Of a stretch of DNA of 64,000 bases, positions 22,345-31,209 are shown one piece after another. The translations under genes and the position numbers were made by a program. This stretch comes from Russula earlei. Taxonomy: Eukaryota > Basidiomycota > Agaricomycetes > Russulales > Russulaceae. The first letter of the stretch is position 1, and each line of letters opens with the position of its first letter. The notes under the pieces are model-generated. The model made no database searches and was not told the DNA's origin. It saw only the letters and a list, made by a program, of their open reading frames with translations. The stretch spans positions 541,791-605,790 of the forward strand of contig JAGFNK010000001.1 in NCBI GenBank assembly GCA_025769875.1. Reading direction: 5' to 3'.

Positions 22345-22628
22345 ATGTCGACCGCCAACATCAAGTACCCTCCTGCGGCGCACCCATATCATAACAAGGC
22401 AGACCATCAACCAGTTATCACGAATGTTCAGCCACGTGGCGGAGCCACAATGACCGTGGATCCTGAGAACGCACGAGAGGGAAAAGCTGAACGACTACGC
22501 GGGGGTTGTATCCCATGTCCAGTACGCGCCGGCTGTATGTGCATACTTTGCCTAACTGACTGACTGGCGCTTTTCAGGACGGAAGCGTGTGTTGGATCAT
22601 ACCAATACCGTGCTGTTGCTGTTGTTGA
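22345..22628 (+). CDS. Small cysteine-tailed protein, array member E
   Basis: Exons 22345-22521 and 22578-22628 give 75 residues. An ATG three bases upstream (22342) is also possible; the second is favoured because MST matches member A. The donor is GTACGC and the acceptor TTTTCAG; phase 0. The protein reads MSTANIKYPPAAHPYHN, QPVITNVQPR, then KAERLRGGCIPCP across the junction and ends CWIIPIPCCCCC. ERLRGGCIPCP followed by a hydrophobic IIPIP-type segment and a cysteine run recalls small uncharacterised proteins seen in other basidiomycetes; that is memory, not a search. It is probably the least diverged array member. Confidence 0.7.
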
Positions 22629-22890
22629 ACATGCGAATTATCATCGTAAATAATAATAAATTGAATAATATATCCCAGCTGTGATTGTAGGTCACGGGGC
22701 GATGCGGCTGGAAACACGTGACTGACACGACAATATTTGGACACTGTTTGTCACCGAGTAACCTGGGTTGTGAATTGAATTGAATTGAATATCTTCACTG
22801 GTACTGTTCAACCGAAACGTTCAACATCCACTCGACGACCACCCAGTACGCCATACGGCATTCACGCTCTTTTAACGATCACAGTCTATC
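22629..22890. promoter_or_regulatory. Intergenic region upstream of the Pro/Tyr-rich membrane protein
   Basis: AT-rich stretch (AATAATAATAAATTGAATAA) followed by a TTGAATTGAATTGAAT triplet repeat at about 22774. No coding motif. Confidence 0.35.
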
Positions 22891-24765
22891 ATGTCTATCT
22901 TCTGTCGTGTCTCCCTTGTCATCGTCGCCATCGCTGCTCCTGCTCTTGCCATGGGCGAGCCTGGTCACAATTACTACCCTTCCTACTACCCGCCTCACAA
23001 TCCCTATAAGCAGGACAGCCCGCCAGACAAGAACGATCACTCGGGGGGTGCTAACGTCAATGTCCTTGCATACCATCAATCGCCGACCACAACACCATCC
23101 GATGCGAGGCCCACTTACGTACCACCTGCGTACGCTCCACCCGCCTACGGTCCTCCCGCAGCGTACACCCCGCCCATTTACCACCCGCCGACTGGTCCAG
23201 ATCGGCGTCCTGCCGTCAGACCAGAACAAGGTTATAATCCGATGCCGGACTACCCCTCGTACAGAGAGGCTTACGAGTCGCCTGTAGACACCCCAGCGTA
23301 CAAGCCACCGGAGAACCAAGGTTATCGTCCGCCTTCAGCTGCCCCAGCTTACAAGCCACCTACGGAGGATCAACCTTATACGCCGTATTCAATCACCCCT
23401 GCTTATCAGCCACCCGCGGAGAACCAAGCTTATACGCCGCCTTCAGACACCGTAGCTGACAAACCGCCCGCAGAAATCAACGAATACAATACTAATGGGC
23501 CAATCACCTCCGCGCCACCTGCAGAGATCCATCCCAACCCCCCGATGGAAGAAACACCTACGGTTTCTCCTCAGTACAGTCCCACATATGATGAGCCGAG
23601 CCCTCCGAAATGGGGTTACGGGAAACCGTCCCCGCTGCCAAACTATAAGGATCGTCGCAACGTGCAAAGAGTTTCCCGTCATAAAGTAGGCAAGGCTGCG
23701 AAGAGCACGTCTCAAAGAGAAGGACACACTCGTCGGTTCTTGAAGAAGAGGCAACAGGGAGGGCAACATGCTGTTGTGCCAGTCACTGTGAACTTGATAA
23801 CTGGTGTTGGCCATGCACCCAGCACTAGCAGTGCGGCGACGGCAGCTACTACGAATGCATTACCACCCAGCCAGTCACCCATTAGCCCTGGAGTTAAAGT
23901 CGACAGTTCTCAGGCAGCTTTGAGTCTCCACAGTAATCCGGAGGCAACCATGCCGAGCGTAGGAGCGATGACTCCGCCAGTGTCGTCTTCCTCGAGTGGC
24001 CAGAAACCTGTTAATCTCGATACAGGCGAGCCCGGGAACAAGGCCGCCGTCATTGCTTCCATCCTCAGCATTATAATTGGTTTGGTTGTGATCATCACCG
24101 TCGTCAAGCTCACCAGCAATGTCATGCGCAAGCGTAAACACGCCAAAGCACTTGGACAGTACGACGAACATCTCAGTAGCAAAGAAGGGCTGATTCCGAA
24201 CATGAGCGAGCAAAGACACTTTGAGACTCACGATGTCATCATCACCAGCCCGGACGGTTCGGAGATATCACCACTCTCTCCTGGTCGTGATGACTCGCCA
24301 TCTCCGCCACCGTTTGGCGCGCGGGTAGTTGGCTGTAGTCTTCCGCCTGTACCGATGCCAACATTTGCGCCTCCTCCTACACCTGCAAGTCCATTATCTT
24401 TGCCATACGCGAAACTTTTGTCCCCAACCGTCAATCTGGCACAGCAGAACCTCATACAGAGCAGGACTTCTGCAACATCAGAGACGATGTCGGTATCCAC
24501 GACATCAACCGACATCTCTGAGAGACGGTCGGCTTCGGACGGTGAGGGCCTCGGAAGACAGTTATCCCACCGCCGGATGCGTAGCGCACCTGGGTCGGTT
24601 GTATGGAGCGCGCGTAGCAGCAGTGCAACTGGGAAATTGACTTCAGGGATGAGCGGTGAAGAGGGGTATTGGGAGTCTGTTGATGTATGCGGATCGGAAA
24701 GTGTTGGTCGGATGGTGTGCAGGTTGTCGAGGGCTAGAAGTGTAGCGATGAGTGTTATGTGGTGA
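22891..24765 (+). CDS. Single-pass membrane protein with Pro/Tyr-rich ectodomain
   Basis: Uninterrupted 624 codons. The first 20 residues (hydrophobic, ending APALA) form a secretion signal. Residues about 25-230 are Pro/Tyr-rich with repeated PAYKPP-EN-Y-PPS units. A basic stretch ending LKKRQQ near residue 285 is a candidate Kex2 site. Residues about 384-407 (AVIASILSIIIGLVVIITVV) are one membrane span followed by RKRK, predicting type I topology with a Ser/Pro-rich cytoplasmic tail of about 215 residues. The layout resembles fungal wall-linked sensors or adhesins, but no WSC or other named domain is visible. The tail contains many Ser-Pro sites that could be phosphorylated. It ends 83 bases before CDC20 on the same strand. 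Confidence 0.8.
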   Translation: MSIFCRVSLVIVAIAAPALAMGEPGHNYYPSYYPPHNPYKQDSPPDKNDHSGGANVNVLAYHQSPTTTPSDARPTYVPPAYAPPAYGPPAAYTPPIYHPPTGPDRRPAVRPEQGYNPMPDYPSYREAYESPVDTPAYKPPENQGYRPPSAAPAYKPPTEDQPYTPYSITPAYQPPAENQAYTPPSDTVADKPPAEINEYNTNGPITSAPPAEIHPNPPMEETPTVSPQYSPTYDEPSPPKWGYGKPSPLPNYKDRRNVQRVSRHKVGKAAKSTSQREGHTRRFLKKRQQGGQHAVVPVTVNLITGVGHAPSTSSAATAATTNALPPSQSPISPGVKVDSSQAALSLHSNPEATMPSVGAMTPPVSSSSSGQKPVNLDTGEPGNKAAVIASILSIIIGLVVIITVVKLTSNVMRKRKHAKALGQYDEHLSSKEGLIPNMSEQRHFETHDVIITSPDGSEISPLSPGRDDSPSPPPFGARVVGCSLPPVPMPTFAPPPTPASPLSLPYAKLLSPTVNLAQQNLIQSRTSATSETMSVSTTSTDISERRSASDGEGLGRQLSHRRMRSAPGSVVWSARSSSATGKLTSGMSGEEGYWESVDVCGSESVGRMVCRLSRARSVAMSVMW

Positions 24766-24848
24766 TTTGATCCTTATGATACGCGTACACGTGATGTTGG
24801 ACATGGACGCGCCTGGCCTCGCCTCGCGCTCGCCTTAGACTCGAACAT

Positions 24849-26640
24849 ATGATGTCCTACCACCCCAGAACACCCGCTCGTCACCGTTCCCGCTCGGATG
24901 TTTCAAAGACGCCCCTTACTCCCTCTCTCCTTTTATCAGGTCTCAACAATGTCTCCATCTCCTCTCCTACCAAGACAGGCGGAAACAAATCCTCCAAATA
25001 TTCAGTTGCAGATATAACCAACCCTTTCATTTCGAGGTCGCGTCCTGTTTCTCCTGTGAAGCGTACGACTTCCGGGGCCATACCAGTCTCAGAAGCACTT
25101 CAACGACAGGCTAGCTCAGGGGTCATCCGAAAAGGCGGCGTTGAATCAAAGCTGGATGTGGTATCCAGAGATTATGTACCACCGCCAAAACAGGAAGCGA
25201 AACGCTCGCGTTCCACTCCCGCAATGGTCCGCCCAATATGCTTTTTACATGTCTAAAGAGCCATAACTGATCTATTGGAAGCGAGATTCTCGCGATCGAT
25301 TTATCACCAACCGGGAGGTCACAGAGGTCGCAGCGACACTCGACCTCATGTCTTTGAACCCAACGTCGACCTCACCCGGACACACAGCCCGCCTCGTGGC
25401 GGCCACGGGCGTGCCCCTGAATAAGCGCGTGCTAGCGTACCACGAGGCCCCACCGGCCGCATCGGACACCACGCTCGCCCAACAGCGTGAGATCGCGCGT
25501 CCACTATACGCTCGACCTGGTACCTTGCAGTCTTCATCGGGAGCCGTAACCAACAGGTCGCGGAAGATCGCGACCCAGCCCGAGCGCGTGCTGGACGCGC
25601 CAGGCATGGTCGACGACTTTTATCTCAACCTGCTGTCGTGGTCCGTGCTGAACGTCGTCGCCGTCGCGCTTTCCGAGAACACTTACATCTGGAAGGCGGA
25701 CACGGGCGCGGTGGTGCAAATGGGAGAGGCGCCCGAGGGCACGTACGTCTCCTCTGTGGACTTTTCTAACGACGGCGGGTTTCTTGGCGTCGGCGTCGGC
25801 ACGGGAGAGGTCGAACTATGGGACGTCGAGACCGGGCAGAAGCTGCGCTCGATGGGCGGCCATCAGGCGCAGGTCGCCGCACTTAGCTGGCACGGGCACA
25901 TCTTGAGCTCGGCGTGTGGCGATGGCAGCATCTGGCATCATGACGTGCGCGTTGCACGACACAAGGTGATGGAGCTCCTTGGGCACAGCGGCGAGGTGTG
26001 CGGCCTGAAGTGGAGGGCGGATGGTGAACTCCTCGCGAGCGGCGGCAATGATAATGTCGTGAATGTCTGGGATGGACGCGTAGGGGATGTCATCGAAGGT
26101 TCGAGGGGCGTCGCGCGGTGGACGAAGCGGAACCATACAGCCGCAGTCAAGGTAGGTTTCTCTATGGGTCACACCGGTTATGCGCGCTTATGCATGTGTT
26201 GGTTGCTTCTGCAGGCACTTGCGTGGTGTCCATGGCAGCCATCTCTCCTGGCGAGCGGCGGCGGTACCAACGATAGTACGGTCCATATGTGGAATACCAC
26301 GACCGGTGGAAGGTTGCACTCGTTGAAAACACCGTCGCAAGTTACTTCCGTTCAATGGTCGCCGCACAAGAAGGAATTCCTGACGACTCATGGATATCCA
26401 ACGAACGCGATAATGGTACACGCGTATCCATCGCTGGACCGCGTCGCCGAGATCCGGGACGCTCACGATTCGCGTGTGTTATTCAGTTGCGTCAGTCCGA
26501 CGGGCGACATGGTGTGCACGGGTGCGGGAGACGAGAATCTCAAGTTTTGGCGGATATGGGAGATACCTCCGGCGAAGAAAAAGAAGGAGAGCCAGGAAGG
26601 ACGGGGCCTGACGGGATCTGGAATCCTCTCCTTGCGGTGA
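24849..26640 (+). CDS. CDC20: APC/C activator CDC20 (SLP1)
   Basis: WD40 activator of the anaphase-promoting complex. Proposed exons are 24849-25226, 25282-26151 and 26215-26640 (557 residues). The second intron (GTAGGT to TGCAG) is clear. The first has a poor donor (GTCCGC) and a GGAAG acceptor, so its limits are tentative. Family marks: a Ser-rich basic N-terminus; a C-box-like DRFITNR just after intron 1; NKRVLAYHEAPP; the hallmark DDFYLNLLSWSVLNVVAVAL opening the propeller; then WD repeats such as GGNDNVVNVWDGR and GAGDENLKFWRIW. It ends LSLR, close to the usual Ile-Arg tail. The C-box has Thr where Pro is common. The product acts in the nucleus and cytoplasm to target securin and cyclin for degradation and is the target of the spindle checkpoint. 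Two adjacent ATGs (24849, 24852) are equivalent starts. Confidence 0.85.
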
Positions 26641-27004
26641 GAGAGAGCACAAACCGGACTCGGAGTTGGACTGGTGTGTTGCGTGACCGCCTTGGTTATT
26701 GCAATGGCAGTGGCAGCAGCGTTGACCACATGTCTAGCGTGTTCTATAGTTGTTACTCACAGTCATGGGAACTGGCTAGTCTGCTTCTCATGGTTACATG
26801 CGCTACATCACCGTGGCCTGAAGTACGTTTCAACCGTTCTTCCCAGGGGAAGACCACTTGAGTCTCGGTTTTAAGGTGGTTAAGCACAGGCCGCGCTTCT
26901 GAATGCCTTACTGGATAGTAACTTTGTACACCGGCCGCCCTGATCCTATCGCGAGCTCGTCCTCGCAGATCTCTTTACTGGAACCCGCCCATCACACGAT
27001 TGTG
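26641..27004. other. Intergenic, no gene seen
   Basis: 3' flank of CDC20 and upstream region of the next small gene. Open frames here overlap the end of CDC20 and lack motifs. Confidence 0.4.
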
Positions 27005-27416
27005 ATGTCTCCCACACCCGCTTCAGACTCTCGGTCGATTCCAGCAAACTGCCATCCCCAAGAAAGGCCAGCCAGATCTGCAAGCCCCCCAACCCCGCCA
27101 CTGGCCGCCTTCCGCACTAATCACCAGGCTCGAACGCGGCAGAACATGACCGTGCAGGGCCCTTCGGGCGCTGTCCCCGCCCGACAGCCAGCCACGAGCA
27201 AAGTTGTGTACAAAGTGGCCGAGATTATCGGCAACGTGCCTCAGGACGTAAGGCGTCCTCCTCGTATGTAATGCTCTCGTCCCCGTACGGCATGACGCCG
27301 GAGAAGACGGCCGTGCTTTCGGCGTTGGAGAGGCCCTCCAGGGCCAGCTTATGGAAATGCACCGCGCGGCGGAGCACAAGTCACAGGCGGGGAAGAAGCG
27401 TTTCGTTTTTTCGTGA
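27005..27416 (+). CDS. Small hypothetical protein, two exons
   Basis: Proposed exons 27005-27247 and 27333-27416 give 108 residues. ATG 27005 opens MSPTPASDSRSIPANC, a disordered Ser/Pro-rich half. The conserved-looking part is KVVYKVAEIIGNVPQD, ending exactly at a GTAAGG donor. Joining in phase 0 to an acceptor at 27332 gives ALQGQLMEMHRAAEHKSQ and ends AGKKRFVFS. The second half looks helical and charged. I do not recognise the family. The acceptor choice (GGAGAG) is weak, though the frame and the style of the product support it. Confidence 0.4.
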
Positions 27417-28309
27417 GGCTGGTAGTGCGGAACTAGTACGTACTGCGTCCGTTTTTTATCTTGTTTGCTTTGAGGCCGCTGGGGTTATCTCCCTCCCTTA
27501 TCTCCATCATCAGATCAAAGGACGGGGAAGGGGGAACGTCAATGGGGCTGGGGCGGCACGGCTATTTGCATCCGTCGCATATATCCTTGTGATGAGATGA
27601 GCGAGTGCTACTCGAGAACAATTGAAATTTATTTTTGTTTTTGTTTTTGTTTTCTCTCCCCCCCCCCCCTTCTTTCTTGCCTTCCGATGCAGAAAATGCG
27701 GACGTTGAGGAAACAGAAATGCGGCTTGATCGGTTATTTACGGCCGCGCGAATGGTGCCCCTCTTGTGTTCTGGATCTCTCGCGAGGTGTCGATAGAGAG
27801 TGCAGGCGCAAGGCAAGGCAGAATATGCGCATTTTACGTGTTGTGCATCGGCGCCTTGGCAAGCCAGAGCCGATCATTCTTGTGCTCCCGTCGGCCCTAC
27901 TAGTAAAGCATCGGTGATGATGTTCCTCGCGTCATTAAGGAACACACCCGCTTATCGTGGGCACCTCGGCTCGGCTGCGGGAAGCGCGTCATGACCGCGC
28001 GTTGCGAGGTCAGTTTGGGCCAGCGGTTCCTAGCTTGGCTTCCGTCGTGTTGCTCAAAGGCACGGGATATGGTTGCGTGGTTTCCTCCTGTCCGTCGGAC
28101 GTCCTTGCACGCACGACTCTCGGATAAGAAAAACGGGTCGCCTGTGTACGACCCGTTTTGTCGACTCTGTGAACGCGTCGAAACCGTAATGGAAGCTAGT
28201 CAGAACGCCTCGGGAGCCTATCTAAATAGTTCTTCTTGCCTTGGCTGAATGTGGTCGGTCGGCGGGCTCGGCGGCTCGGCTCAGATGAGCGCGGGCCGCA
28301 CGGGCCGTG
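27417..28309. other. Non-coding region upstream of ALG11
   Basis: Contains TTTTTG-type repeats (27630-27655) and a run of C at about 27658-27668. An exact hairpin lies at 28130-28159. No convincing gene. Confidence 0.4.
28130..28159. other. Perfect 11-base hairpin
   Basis: AAAACGGGTCG and its exact reverse complement flank an 8-base loop, CCTGTGTA. It lies about 150 bases before the ALG11 start. It could be a regulatory palindrome or a mobile-element scar. Confidence 0.5.
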
Positions 28310-29029
28310 ATGATGCAACGAGTGTCTCGCATGCGCCGCGTAGCGCACAAGTGCTTTCATCGCAAAATGCTGACAGGTGTCCTGTTCCTCATCCTTGCAG
28401 CAATCCTGCTCTTGAATCTATACGTCCAGGGTTTTCTCCCGGGCCAAGGCATCGCAACGGGCGGCCGTGCTTTCCTCCCTAAGTCTCGGCGAGACCGATG
28501 CGCACACCAACAAGGGCAGGACGTTCATCGGCTTCTTTCACCCGTACTGGTGAGTGAATTCCCCGCGTGCGCCGCCACCGACCGCGGCACACGCACACGC
28601 ACACACACACAGCAATGCAGGCGGCGGCGGGGAGCGCGTGCTCTGGACCGCGATCGCGTACATGCAGCGCACAAGGCCGGACGTCGTCTGCGTCGTCTAC
28701 AGCGGAGACACGGACGCGAGCAAAGAGCAGATAATCGCCAAGGCCAAGGTGTGTGCGCAACCCCAGGGCCCCTCCCCGTCACGGCGGCCGCGAGGGGGGG
28801 CGCCATGCGTCCACACCGGACCCTGATCACGGATGCTTTTTTCCCCCCCGCACAGGCCCGGTTCGACGTGACGCTCGCGCCGCAGTCGCTGCACTTTGTC
28901 TTCCTGGAGTCGAGATGGCTCGCCGAGGATCGCGCGTGGCCGCGATTCACGCTCCTGGGGCAGAGCCTGGGCTCGATGTACCTCGCGTGGGAGGCGTTGT
29001 CCGAGTTCGTCCCGGACCTCTACAGTCGG

Positions 29030-29060
<31 letters not shown>

Positions 29061-30409
29061 ATCTCGTCCTGCGCGCTCCGCCCTACCCACCGCCCCTCGT
29101 CGAGAGCGTTTCTGAATAAAAATTGTGCAACAGACACGATGGGATACGCCTTTACTTTTCACATCGTCGCTTGGCTTGCTGGCATCCCCATTGGCGCGTA
29201 CGTGCACTATCCTACCATCAGCACGGATATGCTCTCGCGCGTGGAGTCTCGCCGCCAGACGTACGCCAACTCGGAGGCGATATCGTCGTCTACGGTCCTA
29301 AGCCGCGGCAAGCTGATGTGAGCCTTAATGAATCCGTCATTCAGCCTTTACAGACCCGATTTTCTCTCGTCCCTCTAGGTATTATCGTTTATTCATGTAC
29401 CACTACGCGATCGCTCTCCGTAGATCGTCGTTCCTGATGGTCAATTCATCCTGGACGAAAAATCATATCGACTCAATACTCGCCCATTCCGACCCATTTC
29501 TCGATCTCATACATTTACCCTTCACGTCCATTAACAGTCTGATTTCTTCATCAAGTCGCGCATTCGCTCTCTCTTCCCCAACGCCTCACCACGCGCCACC
29601 AAAGCGAGCGAAAATCGTGTACCCACCATGTGACACACGGGTGCTATCTCAGCTTCCTCTCAAGCGGGGTCCTTCACTCCTTCTAAGTCTGGCTCAGTTC
29701 AGGTATGATTTTTTTCCCTTCCCCTTGGCACTTTTTCCACCTTGGTGTTCACTGGAGAAAAGACCAGAAAAAGACCATGCGGCACAAATCCGTATGCTGG
29801 CCACGCTGCAAAGCCGCTATCCTCAGCACCGCCAGTCTATGCGCATGTTGTTTGTCGGAGGGGTGCGCAACGAGGAGGATGCTGCGCGCGTCGAAGAGCT
29901 GAAAGAGCTCGCGGACTCATTGCAGGTCTCGGTAAGCAGCACGTCCATACCTCGATTATGAGGCTAAGCATACTAAACGTTACAGGAATACGTGGAATTT
30001 GTGGTCAATGCACCGTATGCACGCATCGTGGAGCTCCTTGGGGAGGCTAGCGTCGGGGTGAATACGATGGTGGATGAGCATTTTGGCATCAATGTCGTGG
30101 AGTTTATGGCTGCTGGCGTGATACCCGTGGTGCACGCGTCAGGTGGACCACTGCACGACATTGTCGTGCCCGTAGGTGGTCAACGGACTGGTGCGTCATC
30201 CTCCATGCTTGCTCGACATACATACACCGCGACGAAAAACACTTGCAGGATTCCATGCGAAGGACCCGGAGAGCTTCGCTCAAGCGGTACACGAAGTGAT
30301 GGTTATGCCAGAGGAAGAACGAGTGGCAATACGGGCACGTGCGCGGCGATGGGCAACGAACACTTTTTCGCAAGAGGCCTTTGAGCGGGGATGGGCACAG
30401 TGGTTTTGA
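28310..30409 (+). CDS. ALG11: ALG11, GDP-Man:Man3GlcNAc2-PP-Dol alpha-1,2-mannosyltransferase
   Basis: ER-membrane enzyme that adds the fourth and fifth mannoses to the lipid-linked N-glycan precursor on the cytosolic side. Family marks in order: an N-terminal anchor ([16 protein letters not shown]); [19 protein letters not shown], formed across the intron 28550-28612; [32 protein letters not shown]; a glycosyltransferase-1 domain with [16 protein letters not shown]; and [20 protein letters not shown] with the conserved EHFGI. Introns: 28550-28612, 28749-28855, about 29025-29133, 29318-29378, 29703-29762, 29932-29985, 30191-30248. The donor of the third intron is blurred by a GTGC repeat. The anchor frame and the frame of the catalytic domain do not match between about 28415 and 28458, with no intron that fits, so either an indel or an unusual 5' structure exists. 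The start is therefore tentative; the end (QWF, stop 30407-30409) is firm. Confidence 0.85.
29029..29060 (+). repeat. (GTGC)8 microsatellite at an ALG11 splice donor
   Basis: Eight exact GTGC units at the 5' end of ALG11 intron 3. Each unit creates a possible GTGCGT donor. Confidence 0.95.
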
Positions 30410-31083
30410 GATAGATTTTTTTTTGTCGTTACGGACTTGATGGAGATAATCGCGGCCTTCAAGAATCCACAATCTTACGTGACCCTCTAACTTTGGAACA
30501 TCTGAATAAATTGTAGCAACGCTCCGATCGGGAAGGGAAAACGCAAGGCCCGATGATAGGACACGGCAATACAACCTACCACTGTGAGAGTGAACCATTA
30601 TTACAAAACTCCGCCATTTAACGAAGACAACTCCTTTCACTCATTGCTTCCTCCCCTTCGAACGCTCCCTTTATGCTGGGATGACAGGGTGAGACAGGAC
30701 AAAAAGTAACTGAGCTTGGAAAAAGGGGAGGGTACAGAAAATTTTCGCGTGCAACATAAAAGAAAAACCCAAAGGAAAACGGCCGTTGAAAATAGATCTC
30801 TCGCAACAGTTCGCCCTGAACGACCTCAAGCGACTCCAGTGACGGCGACAACCAGGTACAAAAACCCGCTGTTCAACATTGAGCCTGAACGATTCCTTTC
30901 TGGAGTCATCAGTTCAATCAAGAGTGCTGTATTTGAAATGTTTTATGTTTAACAATAACTCCTAACACGTCCGGGAGAGGTGGGGTGCAAGTCTAACGAA
31001 CGTCAGTCGATGGCAGCTGGCGGCAATACAATTGCTACAACTGGAGGAGGCGTACGTTTCGAGGATTCCTGATGCACGGTGTG
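30410..31083. other. Convergent intergenic region between ALG11 and OST4
   Basis: No supported gene. Both neighbours end into it, so it should hold two 3' UTRs. Short open stretches lack motifs. Confidence 0.45.
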
Positions 31084-31209
31084 TTAAGCAGTGGGTCTGC
31101 TGGTGACATATTTGGCGTTCACGGCGATGAAGTGGTATACGATGATGGTGCACATGGCAAGGACGCCAAGAGTGTTGGCGAGGGAGTAAAGCGTGTCGTG
31201 GGTGATCAT
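31084..31209 (-). CDS. OST4: OST4, small subunit of oligosaccharyltransferase
   Basis: Minus-strand single exon of 41 residues. The protein opens MITHDTLYSLANTLGVLAMC, followed by TIIVYHFIAVNAK. It is one membrane span with a short lumenal start, as in the OST4 family (yeast 36 residues). The family pattern of a leucine-rich helix followed by a YH pair is present. OST4 stabilises the STT3-OST3/6 part of the complex that transfers the finished glycan to proteins in the ER lumen. The ATG (31207-31209) lies in the context CCACAATGAT. The gene is too short for routine ORF finding. It lies tail to tail with ALG11, which acts earlier in the same pathway, and is divergent from the Ser/Pro-rich gene. 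Confidence 0.85.
   Translation of the reverse strand: MITHDTLYSLANTLGVLAMCTIIVYHFIAVNAKYVTSRPTA

Larger units (their letters stand above)
17340..22640 (+). repeat. Tandem array of five paralogous small genes with duplicated flanks
   Basis: Five units carry the same promoter-to-3'-flank arrangement. Each has an upstream stretch around GGGTGCCTGTGTGGTGGGTG or a variant, usually a TATA element, the leader word CACTCGTACCTCTCTTG or a variant just before the ATG, an exon of 57-60 codons, an intron with GTAYRC donor, and a short second exon. Start codons lie at 17549, 19239, 20523, 21479 and 22345. Spacing shrinks from about 1.7 kb to 0.87 kb. 3' flanks of units three and four are also alike (CAGCTACCCATC / CAGCTATTCATC), so whole segments were duplicated. 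Confidence 0.8.

Noticed and set aside
17549..22628. Array genes as mating pheromone precursors
   Set aside because: Tandem small genes with C-terminal cysteines suggested this, but the cysteine is not at the fourth position from the end in most members and no linked receptor gene is present.
20523..22628. Array genes as CYSTM membrane-module proteins
   Set aside because: A Pro-rich start and cysteine-rich end are similar, but there is no hydrophobic span long enough for a membrane segment.
22879..23319. Minus-strand open frame of 146 codons
   Set aside because: Antisense shadow of the Pro/Tyr-rich membrane protein, caused by its codon bias.
28479..29137. Several minus-strand open frames of 90-146 codons
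   Set aside because: They overlap ALG11 exons and introns with firm motifs; composition is low-complexity Arg/His.
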